Assembly: GCA_025456085.1 (NCBI GenBank)
Contig: JALOLF010000042.1
Location: forward strand, 1-32,860
Reading direction: 5' to 3'
DNA from: Acidimicrobiales bacterium
Lineage (GTDB): Bacteria; Actinomycetota; Acidimicrobiia; Acidimicrobiales; Acidimicrobilacustridaceae
Length of the DNA: 32,860 nucleotides
Under the pieces are notes generated by a model, which saw only the letters and a list, made by a program, of their open reading frames with translations, did no database searches and was not told where the DNA came from. This document shows, piece after piece, positions 23,457 through 30,443 of the stretch (within the stretch, counting starts at the first letter, position 1; each line of letters opens with the position of its first letter). A program made the position numbers and the translations under genes.

Positions 23457-24587
23457 TCACTCGGCGGCGACGCCACCCATCAGACGCTGCACCCGGTCGT
23501 TGGCCTCGATGCACTCCTCGACCATGTCGAAGACGACGTCGCGCGTCTTGCGCACCTTGTTCATGCGCCCCACGATCTGCCCCACGGGGTTGAAGCCCAC
23601 CTTCTGGGCCTTGTCCGCGTACTGGTGGTGACGGGCGACCATCTCACCGGTGACCATGAACTGCAGCGGCATGCCGAGGGGCTTGGGGTTGTCGGGGTTC
23701 TCCCAGGCCTCCGTCCAGTCGTTGCGCAGCATGCGGCAGGGCTTGCCGGTCCAGGAGCGGGAGCGCACCGTGTCGCGGCTGCTGGCGTCGAAGAAGGCCT
23801 GCATCTGCGCCGGCGGCACGTCGGCCTCCTCGACGGTGAGCCAGATGGAGCCGGTCCACACGCCCTGCGCACCGAGGGCCAGGGCGGCCGCCATCTGACG
23901 GCCGGTGCCGATGCCGCCCGCGGCGAGCACCGGCGTGGGGGCCACGGCGTCGACGACCTCGGGCCACAGCACCATGCTGCCGATCTCGCCCGTGTGGCCA
24001 CCGCCCTCGGTGCCCTGGGCGATGACGATGTCGACGCCGGCCTCCTTGTGGTGCAGGGCCTGGGCGGCCGAGCCGCACAGCGCCGCCACGAGGCGGTCCT
24101 CGGCGTGGATCTCCTCGATGACCTCCGTCGGCGGCGTGCCCAGGGCGTTGGCGATGAGGCGGACCTTCGGGTGACGCAGCGCCTCCTCGACCAGCGGCCA
24201 GGCGGTGGCGAGGGTCCAGCCCAGCAGGGCCGGGGCCTGCTCGACCTCGGGCAGCTCGGGCACGCCGGCGTCCGCGTAGAGCCGGCGGGCGAAGGCGCGG
24301 GTGCCCTCGGGGATCATGGCCTGCAGGTCGGCCTCGAGCTTGGCCGGGTCCATCTCCCCCATGCCCTCGTACTTGCCGGGGATCACGACGTCGACGCCGT
24401 AGGGCTTGTCACCCACGTGCTCGTCGATCCAGTCCAGCTCCACCCGGAGCTGCTCGGCGGTGAAGCCGACCGCGCCCAGCACGCCGAAGCCGCCGGCGTT
24501 GCTGACCGCGGCCACGACGTCGCGGCAGTGGGTGAAGGCGAGAATGGGGAACTCGATGCCGAGGCGATCGCAGAGCTCGGTGTGCAC
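23457..24587 (-). CDS. Nitronate monooxygenase family flavoprotein
   Basis: A 376-residue FMN-binding TIM barrel of the NMO/2-nitropropane dioxygenase family. CDRLGIEFPILAF is the usual start, SNAGGFGVLGA the early FMN loop, DIVIAQGTEGGGHTGEIGSMVL the central glycine-rich motif with the family His, and PVLAAGGIGTGRQMAAALALGAQGVWTGS the phosphate-binding part. The C-terminal extension (NPVGQIVGRMNKVRKTRDVV) is typical of a long actinobacterial subgroup whose substrates are mostly unknown; true nitronate oxidation is not certain. GTG 24587 follows AGGAGGACC. The gene lies 74 bases after the TetR gene on the same strand, and may be controlled by it. Confidence 0.87.
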   Translation of the reverse strand: MHTELCDRLGIEFPILAFTHCRDVVAAVSNAGGFGVLGAVGFTAEQLRVELDWIDEHVGDKPYGVDVVIPGKYEGMGEMDPAKLEADLQAMIPEGTRAFARRLYADAGVPELPEVEQAPALLGWTLATAWPLVEEALRHPKVRLIANALGTPPTEVIEEIHAEDRLVAALCGSAAQALHHKEAGVDIVIAQGTEGGGHTGEIGSMVLWPEVVDAVAPTPVLAAGGIGTGRQMAAALALGAQGVWTGSIWLTVEEADVPPAQMQAFFDASSRDTVRSRSWTGKPCRMLRNDWTEAWENPDNPKPLGMPLQFMVTGEMVARHHQYADKAQKVGFNPVGQIVGRMNKVRKTRDVVFDMVEECIEANDRVQRLMGGVAAE

Positions 24588-24661
24588 GGGTGGGTCCTCC
24601 TGGGATGGGTTTGCGGGTCGAGCGGTTGCTCGTGGACGGTGGTGGGTGGGGTCGGCTCGGG

Positions 24662-25297
24662 TCAGTCGGGCGGTTCGGGCTCGTCGAGCAGGCGCCGCAG
24701 GCCGGCGACGGCGAGGTCGTCGGGCACGGCCGCGGGGTCGACGCGGCGCTGCATCTCCAGGCCGAGGAGCAGGGCCAACACGAGCGTGGCGGCCGCGTCG
24801 GCGCCGTGGGGCAGGTGCGCGCCCCGCTCGGCGGCCCACGCCCCGAAGGTGTCGGCCAGGGCGGTGCGCGCCCCCTGGTAGCGCTGGGCCAGCGCCCCGG
24901 CGGCCTCGGCCCGTCGGGCGGCGTAGAGCCACAGCTCGTGTTCGAGGAGCATGCCCGGATCACCGTGCCCACCGGGGCGACGCACGAAGGTCGACCACAA
25001 CGCGTCGACACGATGGGCGGGATCGTCGGTGGCGGCCAGGGCGTCGCGGATCTCGCGGGCCGTGGCCCGCTCCCACTCGTCGAGCAGGGCCCACAGGAGC
25101 CCCTCCTTGCCCCCGAAGTGGGCGTACACGGCCCCCGAGGTGCGACCGGCGGCCTCGGCCACGGCGTCGGTGGACACCGCGTGGTAGCCGTTGCGGGCGA
25201 AGAGCTCGGCCGCGGCGGCCACGAGGCGGGCGCGCGTCTCGGCCTTGCGCTCCCCCTGCGTGCGTCCCTCGGGCGTACGGCCCTGCGTCTCGGTCAC
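24662..25297 (-). CDS. TetR/AcrR family transcriptional regulator
   Basis: A 211-residue repressor-type protein. The helix-turn-helix domain is about residues 18-66: TRARLVAAAAELFARNGYH, then AVSTDAVAEAAGRTSGAVYAHFGGKEGLLWAL, a clear TetR pattern. The C-terminal ligand-binding domain is mostly helical with ALVLALLLGLEMQRRVDP near the end; the ligand is unknown. GTG 25297 follows GGGGGGATC. A 20-bp palindrome at 25314-25333 sits just upstream over likely -10 sequences, so autoregulation is likely. It may control the flavoprotein downstream and possibly the divergent sulfide oxidoreductase gene at 25505. Confidence 0.92.
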   Translation of the reverse strand: MTETQGRTPEGRTQGERKAETRARLVAAAAELFARNGYHAVSTDAVAEAAGRTSGAVYAHFGGKEGLLWALLDEWERATAREIRDALAATDDPAHRVDALWSTFVRRPGGHGDPGMLLEHELWLYAARRAEAAGALAQRYQGARTALADTFGAWAAERGAHLPHGADAAATLVLALLLGLEMQRRVDPAAVPDDLAVAGLRRLLDEPEPPD

Positions 25298-25313
25298 GAT
25301 CCCCCCGACGAGA

Positions 25314-25333
25314 TATATAGGAAACCCTATATA
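25314..25333. promoter_or_regulatory. Palindromic operator candidate over the TetR promoter
   Basis: TATATAGG-AAAC-CCTATATA has perfect 8-bp arms around a 4-bp centre, conspicuously AT-rich in a GC-rich genome. It lies 16 bases before the GTG start of the TetR gene. On that strand it includes TAGGGT and TATATA, both possible -10 elements, so a bound dimer would block transcription. A TetR autoregulatory site is the simplest reading. Confidence 0.65.
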
Positions 25334-25384
25334 AGTTGCGTCCAGCGGGCAAGCCCGTGGCCCTTTGGTTGCGCGGGCAAGTGT

Positions 25385-25394
25385 CCCCATGGGG
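25385..25394. promoter_or_regulatory. CCCCATGGGG palindrome upstream of the sulfide oxidoreductase gene
   Basis: A perfect 10-bp palindrome with C/G tracts, 27 bases upstream of a second C/G-tract dyad at 25412-25427. It may be an accessory half of the same regulatory region, or chance in GC-rich DNA. Confidence 0.3.
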
Positions 25395-25411
25395 TTGGGA
25401 CGTTCTGCCCT

Positions 25412-25427
25412 ATGCCCCCAGGGGTAT
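25412..25427. promoter_or_regulatory. CsoR/CstR-like operator candidate upstream of the sulfide oxidoreductase gene
   Basis: ATGCCCCC-AGGGGTAT is a 16-bp dyad with six of eight pairs matched. It resembles the ATACCCC..GGGGTAT form of operators for CsoR-family repressors, which include the copper sensor CsoR and the persulfide sensor CstR. It lies 77 bases before the ATG of a sulfide:quinone oxidoreductase-like gene; CstR controls such genes in staphylococci. No CsoR-family gene is in this window. Confidence 0.5.
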
Positions 25428-25504
25428 TCGGACGAGACTGGGGGAAACGACCTCGCCGGCACCGAACGCCGACGCGACGCATCACCGACCAGGGGCGCCA
25501 CCCA

Positions 25505-26746
25505 ATGACCCATCGCATCGTCATCCTCGGCGCGGGTACCGGCGGCACGATCATGGCCAACCGGCTCCGCAAGACCTACGCCGAGTCCGAAGCCTCGATC
25601 ACCGTCGTCGACCGCGACGACCGCCACATCTATCAGCCCGGCCTGTTGTTCGTGCCCTTCGGGCTGACCCACCCCGAGGACATCGTGCGCCCCCGGAAGC
25701 GTCAGATCCACAAGGGCATCGACTACCACCAGAGCGAGATCGACCGCGTCGACGTCGAGGCCGACCGCGTGCACCTCACCGACGGGACCACGCTCGACTA
25801 CGACGTGCTCATCGTGGCATCGGGCACCGACCTGCTCCCCCAGGAGACCGAGGGCCTCACCGGACCGGGCTGGATGGAGAAGGTCTTCACCTTCTACACC
25901 CTCGAAGGCGCGGCGGCGCTCGAGGCCGCGCTGACCCGGTTCGACGGCGGACGCATCGTCGTGAACTTCATCGACCTTCCCATCAAGTGCCCGATCGCCC
26001 CGCTCGAGTTCGTCTTCATGACCGACTGGTACTTCCACGAGCGCGGCATCCGTGATCGCGTCGACATCACCTACGTGACGCCCCTCGACGGTGCCTTCAC
26101 CAAGCCCATCGCTGCGCAGTCGCTCGGCGACCTCATGGCCGAGAAGCACATCGAGCTCGTCACCGAGTTCAACACCGGCGAGGTCGACGGCGAGGGCGGC
26201 CGCCTCGTGAGCTACGACGAGCGTGAGGTGCCCTTCGACCTGGCCGTGATCGTGCCGTTGCACGGCGGTGCCTCCTTCGTGGAGCGATCCCCCGCGCTGG
26301 GTGACGACCTCGGCTTCGTTCCGACCGACCCCCACACCCTGCAATCCACGGTGAAGCCGAACATCTTCGCCATCGGCGACGCCACCAACATCCCCACCTC
26401 GAAGGCAGGGTCGGTGACCCATTTCGAAGCAGAGATCCTGCAGGACAACGTCCGGCGCTTCCTGGCCGGGGAACCACTCGAAGGGGAGTACGACGGCCAC
26501 GCCAACTGCTTCATCGAGACGGGCTTCAAGAAAGCGCTGCTGATCGATTTCAACTACGACACCGAACCGCTCGAGGGTCACTTCCCGGCGCAGGTGGGCA
26601 TGCCGCTGCTGAAGGAGTCACGCCTCAACCACCTGGGCAAGCTGATGTTCCAGTGGTTCTACTGGCACAGCCTGCTGCCCGGCCGCGACATCCCGGGCAT
26701 CCGTCCTGACATGACCATGGCCGGCAAGCACCGCCCCGGCGAGTGA
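25505..26746 (+). CDS. Sulfide:quinone oxidoreductase / flavocytochrome c-type flavoprotein
   Basis: A 413-residue FAD enzyme expected to oxidise sulfide to a persulfide or sulfane sulfur and pass electrons to quinone at the cytoplasmic membrane. IVILGAGTGGTIMANRL binds the FAD ADP part, VLIVASGTDLLPQ and FAIGDATNIPTSKAGSVTHFEAEIL are the further FAD motifs. It has just two cysteines, Cys162 (IKCPIAPLEF) and Cys335 (HANCFIETGFKKALLIDFN); their positions match the redox pair of SQR and FccB, while the third, FAD-linking cysteine of some SQRs is missing. The end, MFQWFYWHSLLPGRDIPG, looks like an amphipathic membrane anchor. ATG 25505 is followed by genes for DsrC- and DsrE-like proteins 49 bases downstream, pointing to onward transfer of the sulfur. 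Confidence 0.83.
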   Translation: MTHRIVILGAGTGGTIMANRLRKTYAESEASITVVDRDDRHIYQPGLLFVPFGLTHPEDIVRPRKRQIHKGIDYHQSEIDRVDVEADRVHLTDGTTLDYDVLIVASGTDLLPQETEGLTGPGWMEKVFTFYTLEGAAALEAALTRFDGGRIVVNFIDLPIKCPIAPLEFVFMTDWYFHERGIRDRVDITYVTPLDGAFTKPIAAQSLGDLMAEKHIELVTEFNTGEVDGEGGRLVSYDEREVPFDLAVIVPLHGGASFVERSPALGDDLGFVPTDPHTLQSTVKPNIFAIGDATNIPTSKAGSVTHFEAEILQDNVRRFLAGEPLEGEYDGHANCFIETGFKKALLIDFNYDTEPLEGHFPAQVGMPLLKESRLNHLGKLMFQWFYWHSLLPGRDIPGIRPDMTMAGKHRPGE

Positions 26747-26795
26747 ACCCGTCCCACGACCACGACCAACCGACGCATGAGGAGATGACCCACCC

Positions 26796-27113
26796 ATGAG
26801 CACCAAGACGCTGGCCGGCACGCCGGTCGACGTGAACGACGAGGGGTTCTTCGAGAAGCCCGAGCAGTGGACCGAGGAGATGGCCACCGAGATGGCCGAG
26901 GAGGAGGGCATCGACGACCTCACGCCGCAGCACTGGCAGGTCATCCACTTCATGCGCAAGGAGTACGACGAGAAGGGCACCGGCCCCACCGTGCGGGTGC
27001 TGGGCAAGTCCTCGGGCGTGTCGGTGAAGGAGCTCTACCAGCTCTTCCCCAAGGGCCCCGCCAAGGTCGCCGCCAGGATCGCGGGCATCCCCAAGCCCCG
27101 CGGCTGTGTCTGA
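26796..27113 (+). CDS. DsrC/TusE family sulfur carrier with one C-terminal cysteine
   Basis: A 105-residue cytoplasmic sulfur-carrier protein. GFFEKPEQWTEEMATEMAEEEGI, DLTPQHWQVIHFMRKEY and LYQLFPKGPAKVAARIAGIP followed by KPRGCV are the family's blocks. The penultimate Cys104 (CysA) is present, but the position eleven residues earlier, Cys in true DsrC, is Ala93. One-cysteine proteins are of the TusE type, which relay sulfur as a persulfide, and cannot form the intramolecular disulfide used by DsrC with DsrAB; no dsrAB is seen here. The gene lies between the SQR-like and DsrE-like genes and probably receives sulfur from one and passes it to the other or to a further acceptor. ATG 26796 follows GAGGAGATGACCC. 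Confidence 0.9.
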   Translation: MSTKTLAGTPVDVNDEGFFEKPEQWTEEMATEMAEEEGIDDLTPQHWQVIHFMRKEYDEKGTGPTVRVLGKSSGVSVKELYQLFPKGPAKVAARIAGIPKPRGCV

Positions 27114-27129
27114 TCAGGAGCGTACGCAC

Positions 27130-27516
27130 ATGGGAAGCGAACCCATCGAGAAGGTCTCCATCATCATCTCCAAGGGCTCCCTCGACGGGGTCTACCCGGG
27201 GCTGATCATGGCCAACGGCGCCCGGGCCGAGGGCATCGAGGCCAACCTGTTCTTCACCTTCTTCGGCCTCGACGCCATCCACAAGCAGCGGATGGAGACC
27301 CACATGATGGAGAAGAAGATGACCGAGCTCGACATCCCGGACATCCCGGAGTTCATCGAGCTCATCAGCGACACCGGTGCCGGCCTGTACGCCTGCCTGG
27401 CCTCCGTGGACATGTTCGGCTTCACGAAGGACGACTTCATCGACCAGCTCGACGACATCATCACCGTCGGCGAGTTCTATGAGAAGGCCGCCGGCGGCCA
27501 GATCATCTTCACGTAG
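27130..27516 (+). CDS. DsrE/DsrF-like family protein
   Basis: A 128-residue DsrE-fold protein. VSIIISKGSLDGVYPGLIMANGARAEGIEANLFFTFFGLDAI and YACLASVDMFGFTKDDF are typical of DsrE-like proteins; Cys89 is in the position of the sulfur-binding cysteine and is the only cysteine. Such proteins bind persulfide sulfur and act as sulfurtransferases in oxidative sulfur metabolism. ATG 27130 is preceded by CAGGAGCG at a good distance; the frame's earlier GTG at 27106 would overlap the dsrC-like stop. It closes the sqr-dsrC-dsrE cassette and is followed by a strong hairpin at 27541-27575. Confidence 0.88.
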   Translation: MGSEPIEKVSIIISKGSLDGVYPGLIMANGARAEGIEANLFFTFFGLDAIHKQRMETHMMEKKMTELDIPDIPEFIELISDTGAGLYACLASVDMFGFTKDDFIDQLDDIITVGEFYEKAAGGQIIFT

Positions 27517-27540
27517 CCGGCGAACGACGTGGGAGCCCTC

Positions 27541-27575
27541 GCGGCCGGCCTGGCCCTCGGACCTCGGCCGGCCGC
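27541..27575 (+). terminator. Hairpin after the sulfur cassette, possible terminator
   Basis: A perfect 10-bp inverted repeat, GCGGCCGGCC at 27541-27550 and GGCCGGCCGC at 27566-27575, with a 15-base loop, begins 25 bases after the dsrE-like stop. It has no T tract, which is common for actinobacterial terminators, but chance stems are frequent at this GC content. Confidence 0.45.
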
Positions 27576-27668
27576 GGCGCGCCCCGCCGGGCACGCGCCT
27601 GGCAGACTGCCGGTGCCCGGCGACGCGGGGCGGCGGGACCATCCCCGCCGGAGGAGCGGAGGACGACG

Positions 27669-28787
27669 GTGGCTGCGAGCGGACGACGGATCGTGCGACG
27701 ACGGGTCCCGGGCCTGTCGGTCCTCCTCACCCTGGTGGTGCTGCTCGTGACCGGCCTGCCCCACGGTGCGGGCGCCACGCCCGACAACCCGTGGCTCCAG
27801 CGCCGGGTGCTGGTCATCGCCCACGCCGGCGGCGAGAACGAGGCGCCGCACGAGACGATGTTCGCCTACGAGCGGGCCGCGGCGCTGGGCGCCGAGGTGC
27901 TCGAGGGCGACGTGCGCCTGACGAAGGACGGCGTGCTCGTGGTGCACCACGACGCCGACGTGGACGCCACCACCGACGGCACCGGCCTCGTGGCCGACAA
28001 GACCTACGCGGAGCTGTTCGCCCTCGACCACGGCTACAAGTTCACCCCGTACCGCTGGTCGTGCGGCGACTGCCCGGAAGCCGACTACATCTACCGGGGC
28101 GTGCGCACCGGAGCGAAGCCGCCACCCGCGGGCCACACGCCCGAGGACTTCACCATCCCCACCGCGCGCCAGCTCTTCGAGCAGTTCCCCGACGCCTGGA
28201 TCGACCTCGAGATCAAGGAGTCGGGGGAGGCGGCGCGACGGGCCGCCGACGCGCTCATCGCCCTCATCGAGGAGTTCGACGCCGCGGACCGCACGATCGT
28301 GGTCTCCTTCGACCAGCCCACGGTCGACTACGTGCGCCAGCAGTTGCCCGAGGCCATCACCAGCCCCGGCGTGGCCGGCCTCACCGACTGGTTCCTGGGC
28401 GGCGCACCCCTCACCGGCCACGCCATCCTGCAGGTGCCGCCCTCGTTCAGCGGCATCCCCGTGGTGAGCCCCGAGCTCGTGCAGCGGGCCCACGCAGAGG
28501 GTCTCGCGGTCTGGGTGTGGATGAACGAGGGCGAACAGGAATCGGCCGAGTACTACCAGCAGCTCCTGGACTGGGGTGTCGACGGGCTGCTGGTGGCCCG
28601 ACCCGGTCTGGCACGACAGGTGGTCGACGACGCCGGCCTGCGGTACTCGCCGGCGACCTCACCGACGACCACCGCCACGTCGACCACGACGGCCACGGCC
28701 GCCCCGACCACCGCGACCACCGCGACCACGGCGGCCACCACCACGCCGGCTGCCGCGGCACGCACGACCCCGCGCTACGCGGGCTGA
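27669..28787 (+). CDS. Secreted glycerophosphodiester phosphodiesterase
   Basis: A 372-residue exported GDPD. The start GTG 27669 (after GGAGGACGAC) gives a basic N-terminus (MAASGRRIVRRRVPG), a hydrophobic segment and a likely cleavage near GAGATPDN. The TIM-barrel shows IAHAGGENEAPHETMFAYERA, EVLEGDVRLTKDGVLVVHHDADVDATTDGTG, IDLEIKE and VWVWMNEGEQ; these provide the catalytic His pair and metal-binding Glu/Asp. The usual HRG is HAG here. Two cysteines in CGDCPEADYIYRGV form an insert and may be a disulfide. After about residue 327 comes a Thr/Ala-rich tail of some 45 residues. It should cleave glycerophosphodiesters outside the membrane to glycerol 3-phosphate; a different phosphodiester is possible. 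Confidence 0.88.
   Translation: MAASGRRIVRRRVPGLSVLLTLVVLLVTGLPHGAGATPDNPWLQRRVLVIAHAGGENEAPHETMFAYERAAALGAEVLEGDVRLTKDGVLVVHHDADVDATTDGTGLVADKTYAELFALDHGYKFTPYRWSCGDCPEADYIYRGVRTGAKPPPAGHTPEDFTIPTARQLFEQFPDAWIDLEIKESGEAARRAADALIALIEEFDAADRTIVVSFDQPTVDYVRQQLPEAITSPGVAGLTDWFLGGAPLTGHAILQVPPSFSGIPVVSPELVQRAHAEGLAVWVWMNEGEQESAEYYQQLLDWGVDGLLVARPGLARQVVDDAGLRYSPATSPTTTATSTTTATAAPTTATTATTAATTTPAAAARTTPRYAG
28650..28787 (+). repeat. Thr/Ala-rich low-complexity tail of the phosphodiesterase
   Basis: ACC/ACG-rich imperfect codon repeats encode a tail dominated by TTTAT, TTAT and TAAT units ending in RTTPRYAG. Such tails on exported actinobacterial proteins are often O-mannosylated or span the wall; here this is inference. 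The DNA is repetitive and may vary in length. Confidence 0.6.
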
Positions 28788-28830
28788 CGCCCGCCCGACA
28801 CCCGACGCCACCCGACCCCACACCGTCGCC

Positions 28831-30417
28831 TCAACCGGCATCGTCGACGACCCACGCCGGCGGGCAGGGGTCGCTCCCACCGTCGGGCACGGGCTCCACC
28901 ACCACCACCCCGGTCGACAGCGCACGAACCCCGGGGGGCTGGTCGTCGCGCAGGCCGGCGCCGCGCCACAGCAGCGCCACCGGTTCACCGTCGCAGGTCG
29001 CCACCGCCTGCGCCCGCGCCACGGCCTCCTCGTAGTCGATCGAACGGAAGGCGGCCAGCGCCTCCCCCTCGAGACGCACGTAGCGCTCCGATCGACCCGT
29101 CAGGAGCGAGCGCGTCTGCACGTCCAGCACGACGGCGACGCCGGATGCCGGGTCCGGCGACACGAGCCGGTCGCGCAACCCGGCCTCGTCGACGAGCGCT
29201 GCGACGTCCTCGATGCCGCTGAACGTCGATCGCCAGTCGTCCACCGAGCGCACCACGCCGGTCGCGACCTGCACGGCGAGCACGGCCAGCACGGCCAGCG
29301 ACCCCAGCTTCGAGAGCCACGCGGGAACGGGGCCGGCCGGACCCGGCCCCGCCGCACGGTCCTCGACGACGGCGAACCAGAGCGCCACGACCAGCAGCAC
29401 GAGCAGGAACCCCGTGTGTCGCAGACCCTTCGGGGGGTAGGCCACCAGGAAGAACGACGTGAGGACCACCCAGCCGCTGATCCACACCCACCGCGCCGTC
29501 GCCCAACGCCACAGGGCGGCGGCGACGAGCACGGCGAGCCCCACACCGGCCAGCACGGCCAGCGGACCGGGGACCTGGGCCCAGATCGTGGCGCCCCATC
29601 GCACCGGTACCGTGGGCACCGGCGCCATGCCCTCGAGCGACGCGGACACGGCCCCGACGAGCCGCTGCGAGCGCCCACCGAACACGGGTGCATCGAGCAG
29701 GCGGCTCGCCCGCCGACCCCCCGGCGCCGGCCAGGCGCTCGCCACGGCGAGGGCCGCGCCGAGCAGCACTACCGCGGCGGCGCCGAGACCCGGCGAGCGC
29801 GCCGCCGTTCGACGTCGACGCCTCCACCCGTCGACGGCCAGCCCGCCGACGACGGCGACGGCGAGGGCTGCACCGAGCAGATGGGTGAACGACGCCGCCA
29901 CCAGCCAACCCGCCGCCAGACCCCTGCGGGGCTGCGCACGCGCCAGTGCATCCGTGGCGAGGAGCACGAACAACAGGGTCATGCCGTAGGAACGACTCAG
30001 CGCCAGGTACTCGTAGGCGAACGCGTTGGACAGGGCCAGGCCGAGCTGCACGACGAAGCGGAACGGGGTTCGCATCACCAGCACCCACGTGGTGGCGGTG
30101 GCGACGACGAGCTGGACGAGCTGCATCGCATCGGGATCGCCGGTGACACGGGACAGGAACCACAGCGGCACGTACCAGCCGATCGGATGACCCTCGTAGC
30201 GAAGGCTCCCGGCGACCTCCACGAGCGAGTCGGCCTCGCTCACCAGGGCCCAGGCCCGCAGCTCGTCGTACCACATCTCGTGCGAACGCAGGGTGAGCCC
30301 GATCAGGGCGACGACGGCCGTCACGGCCACGAGCCGCAGCGGGACGCCGACGTCGTCGACGGCGCCCGCCCGACGGGCGACGAGCCGGACGATCCCCGAC
30401 ACTGGTTCCTCCGCCAT
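28831..30417 (-). CDS. Polytopic membrane protein, probable GT-C-type glycosyltransferase
   Basis: A 528-residue membrane protein with roughly ten helices and a C-terminal extracytoplasmic domain of about 140 residues. After the first helix, SHEMWYDELRAWAL holds a D-E motif typical of the first outer loop of GT-C enzymes, and SLRYEGHPIGWYVPLWFLSR the GHP motif that follows in GT39-like proteins. Such enzymes transfer a sugar from a polyprenyl-phosphate donor outside the membrane. The specific family was not identified. ATG 30417 fits a leaderless-type -10 box seven bases upstream; a longer frame to 30462 would run into the divergent GT2 gene. It converges with the phosphodiesterase gene (43 bases between). 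Confidence 0.75.
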   Translation of the reverse strand: MAEEPVSGIVRLVARRAGAVDDVGVPLRLVAVTAVVALIGLTLRSHEMWYDELRAWALVSEADSLVEVAGSLRYEGHPIGWYVPLWFLSRVTGDPDAMQLVQLVVATATTWVLVMRTPFRFVVQLGLALSNAFAYEYLALSRSYGMTLLFVLLATDALARAQPRRGLAAGWLVAASFTHLLGAALAVAVVGGLAVDGWRRRRRTAARSPGLGAAAVVLLGAALAVASAWPAPGGRRASRLLDAPVFGGRSQRLVGAVSASLEGMAPVPTVPVRWGATIWAQVPGPLAVLAGVGLAVLVAAALWRWATARWVWISGWVVLTSFFLVAYPPKGLRHTGFLLVLLVVALWFAVVEDRAAGPGPAGPVPAWLSKLGSLAVLAVLAVQVATGVVRSVDDWRSTFSGIEDVAALVDEAGLRDRLVSPDPASGVAVVLDVQTRSLLTGRSERYVRLEGEALAAFRSIDYEEAVARAQAVATCDGEPVALLWRGAGLRDDQPPGVRALSTGVVVVEPVPDGGSDPCPPAWVVDDAG

Positions 30418-30424
30418 CGACCCG

Positions 30425-30430
30425 ACGCTA
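30425..30430 (-). promoter_or_regulatory. Leaderless-type -10 element of the GT-C-like gene
   Basis: On the minus strand TAGCGT is followed by seven bases and ATG 30417. It is the same hexamer and spacing as before the GT2 gene at 6473, and shares two bases with the opposite -10 candidate. Confidence 0.5.
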
Positions 30431-30434
30431 ACGT
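30429..30434 (+). promoter_or_regulatory. -10 candidate of the divergent GT2 gene
   Basis: TAACGT fits TANNNT and is nine bases before ATG 30444, so the transcript would be leaderless or nearly so. It overlaps the opposite promoter in ACGCTAACGT. Confidence 0.4.
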
Positions 30435-30443
30435 CGTTCCGCC

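Noticed and set aside
25346..25357. CGGGC-AA-GCCCG inverted repeat in the TetR/SQR intergenic region
   Set aside because: A short GC stem with a two-base loop is easily expected by chance here and matches no known site.
28788..28830. Repeated CCCGAC units between the phosphodiesterase and GT-C-like genes as a terminator or repeat array
   Set aside because: The units are few and irregular and form no stem; I see nothing functional in the 43 bases.
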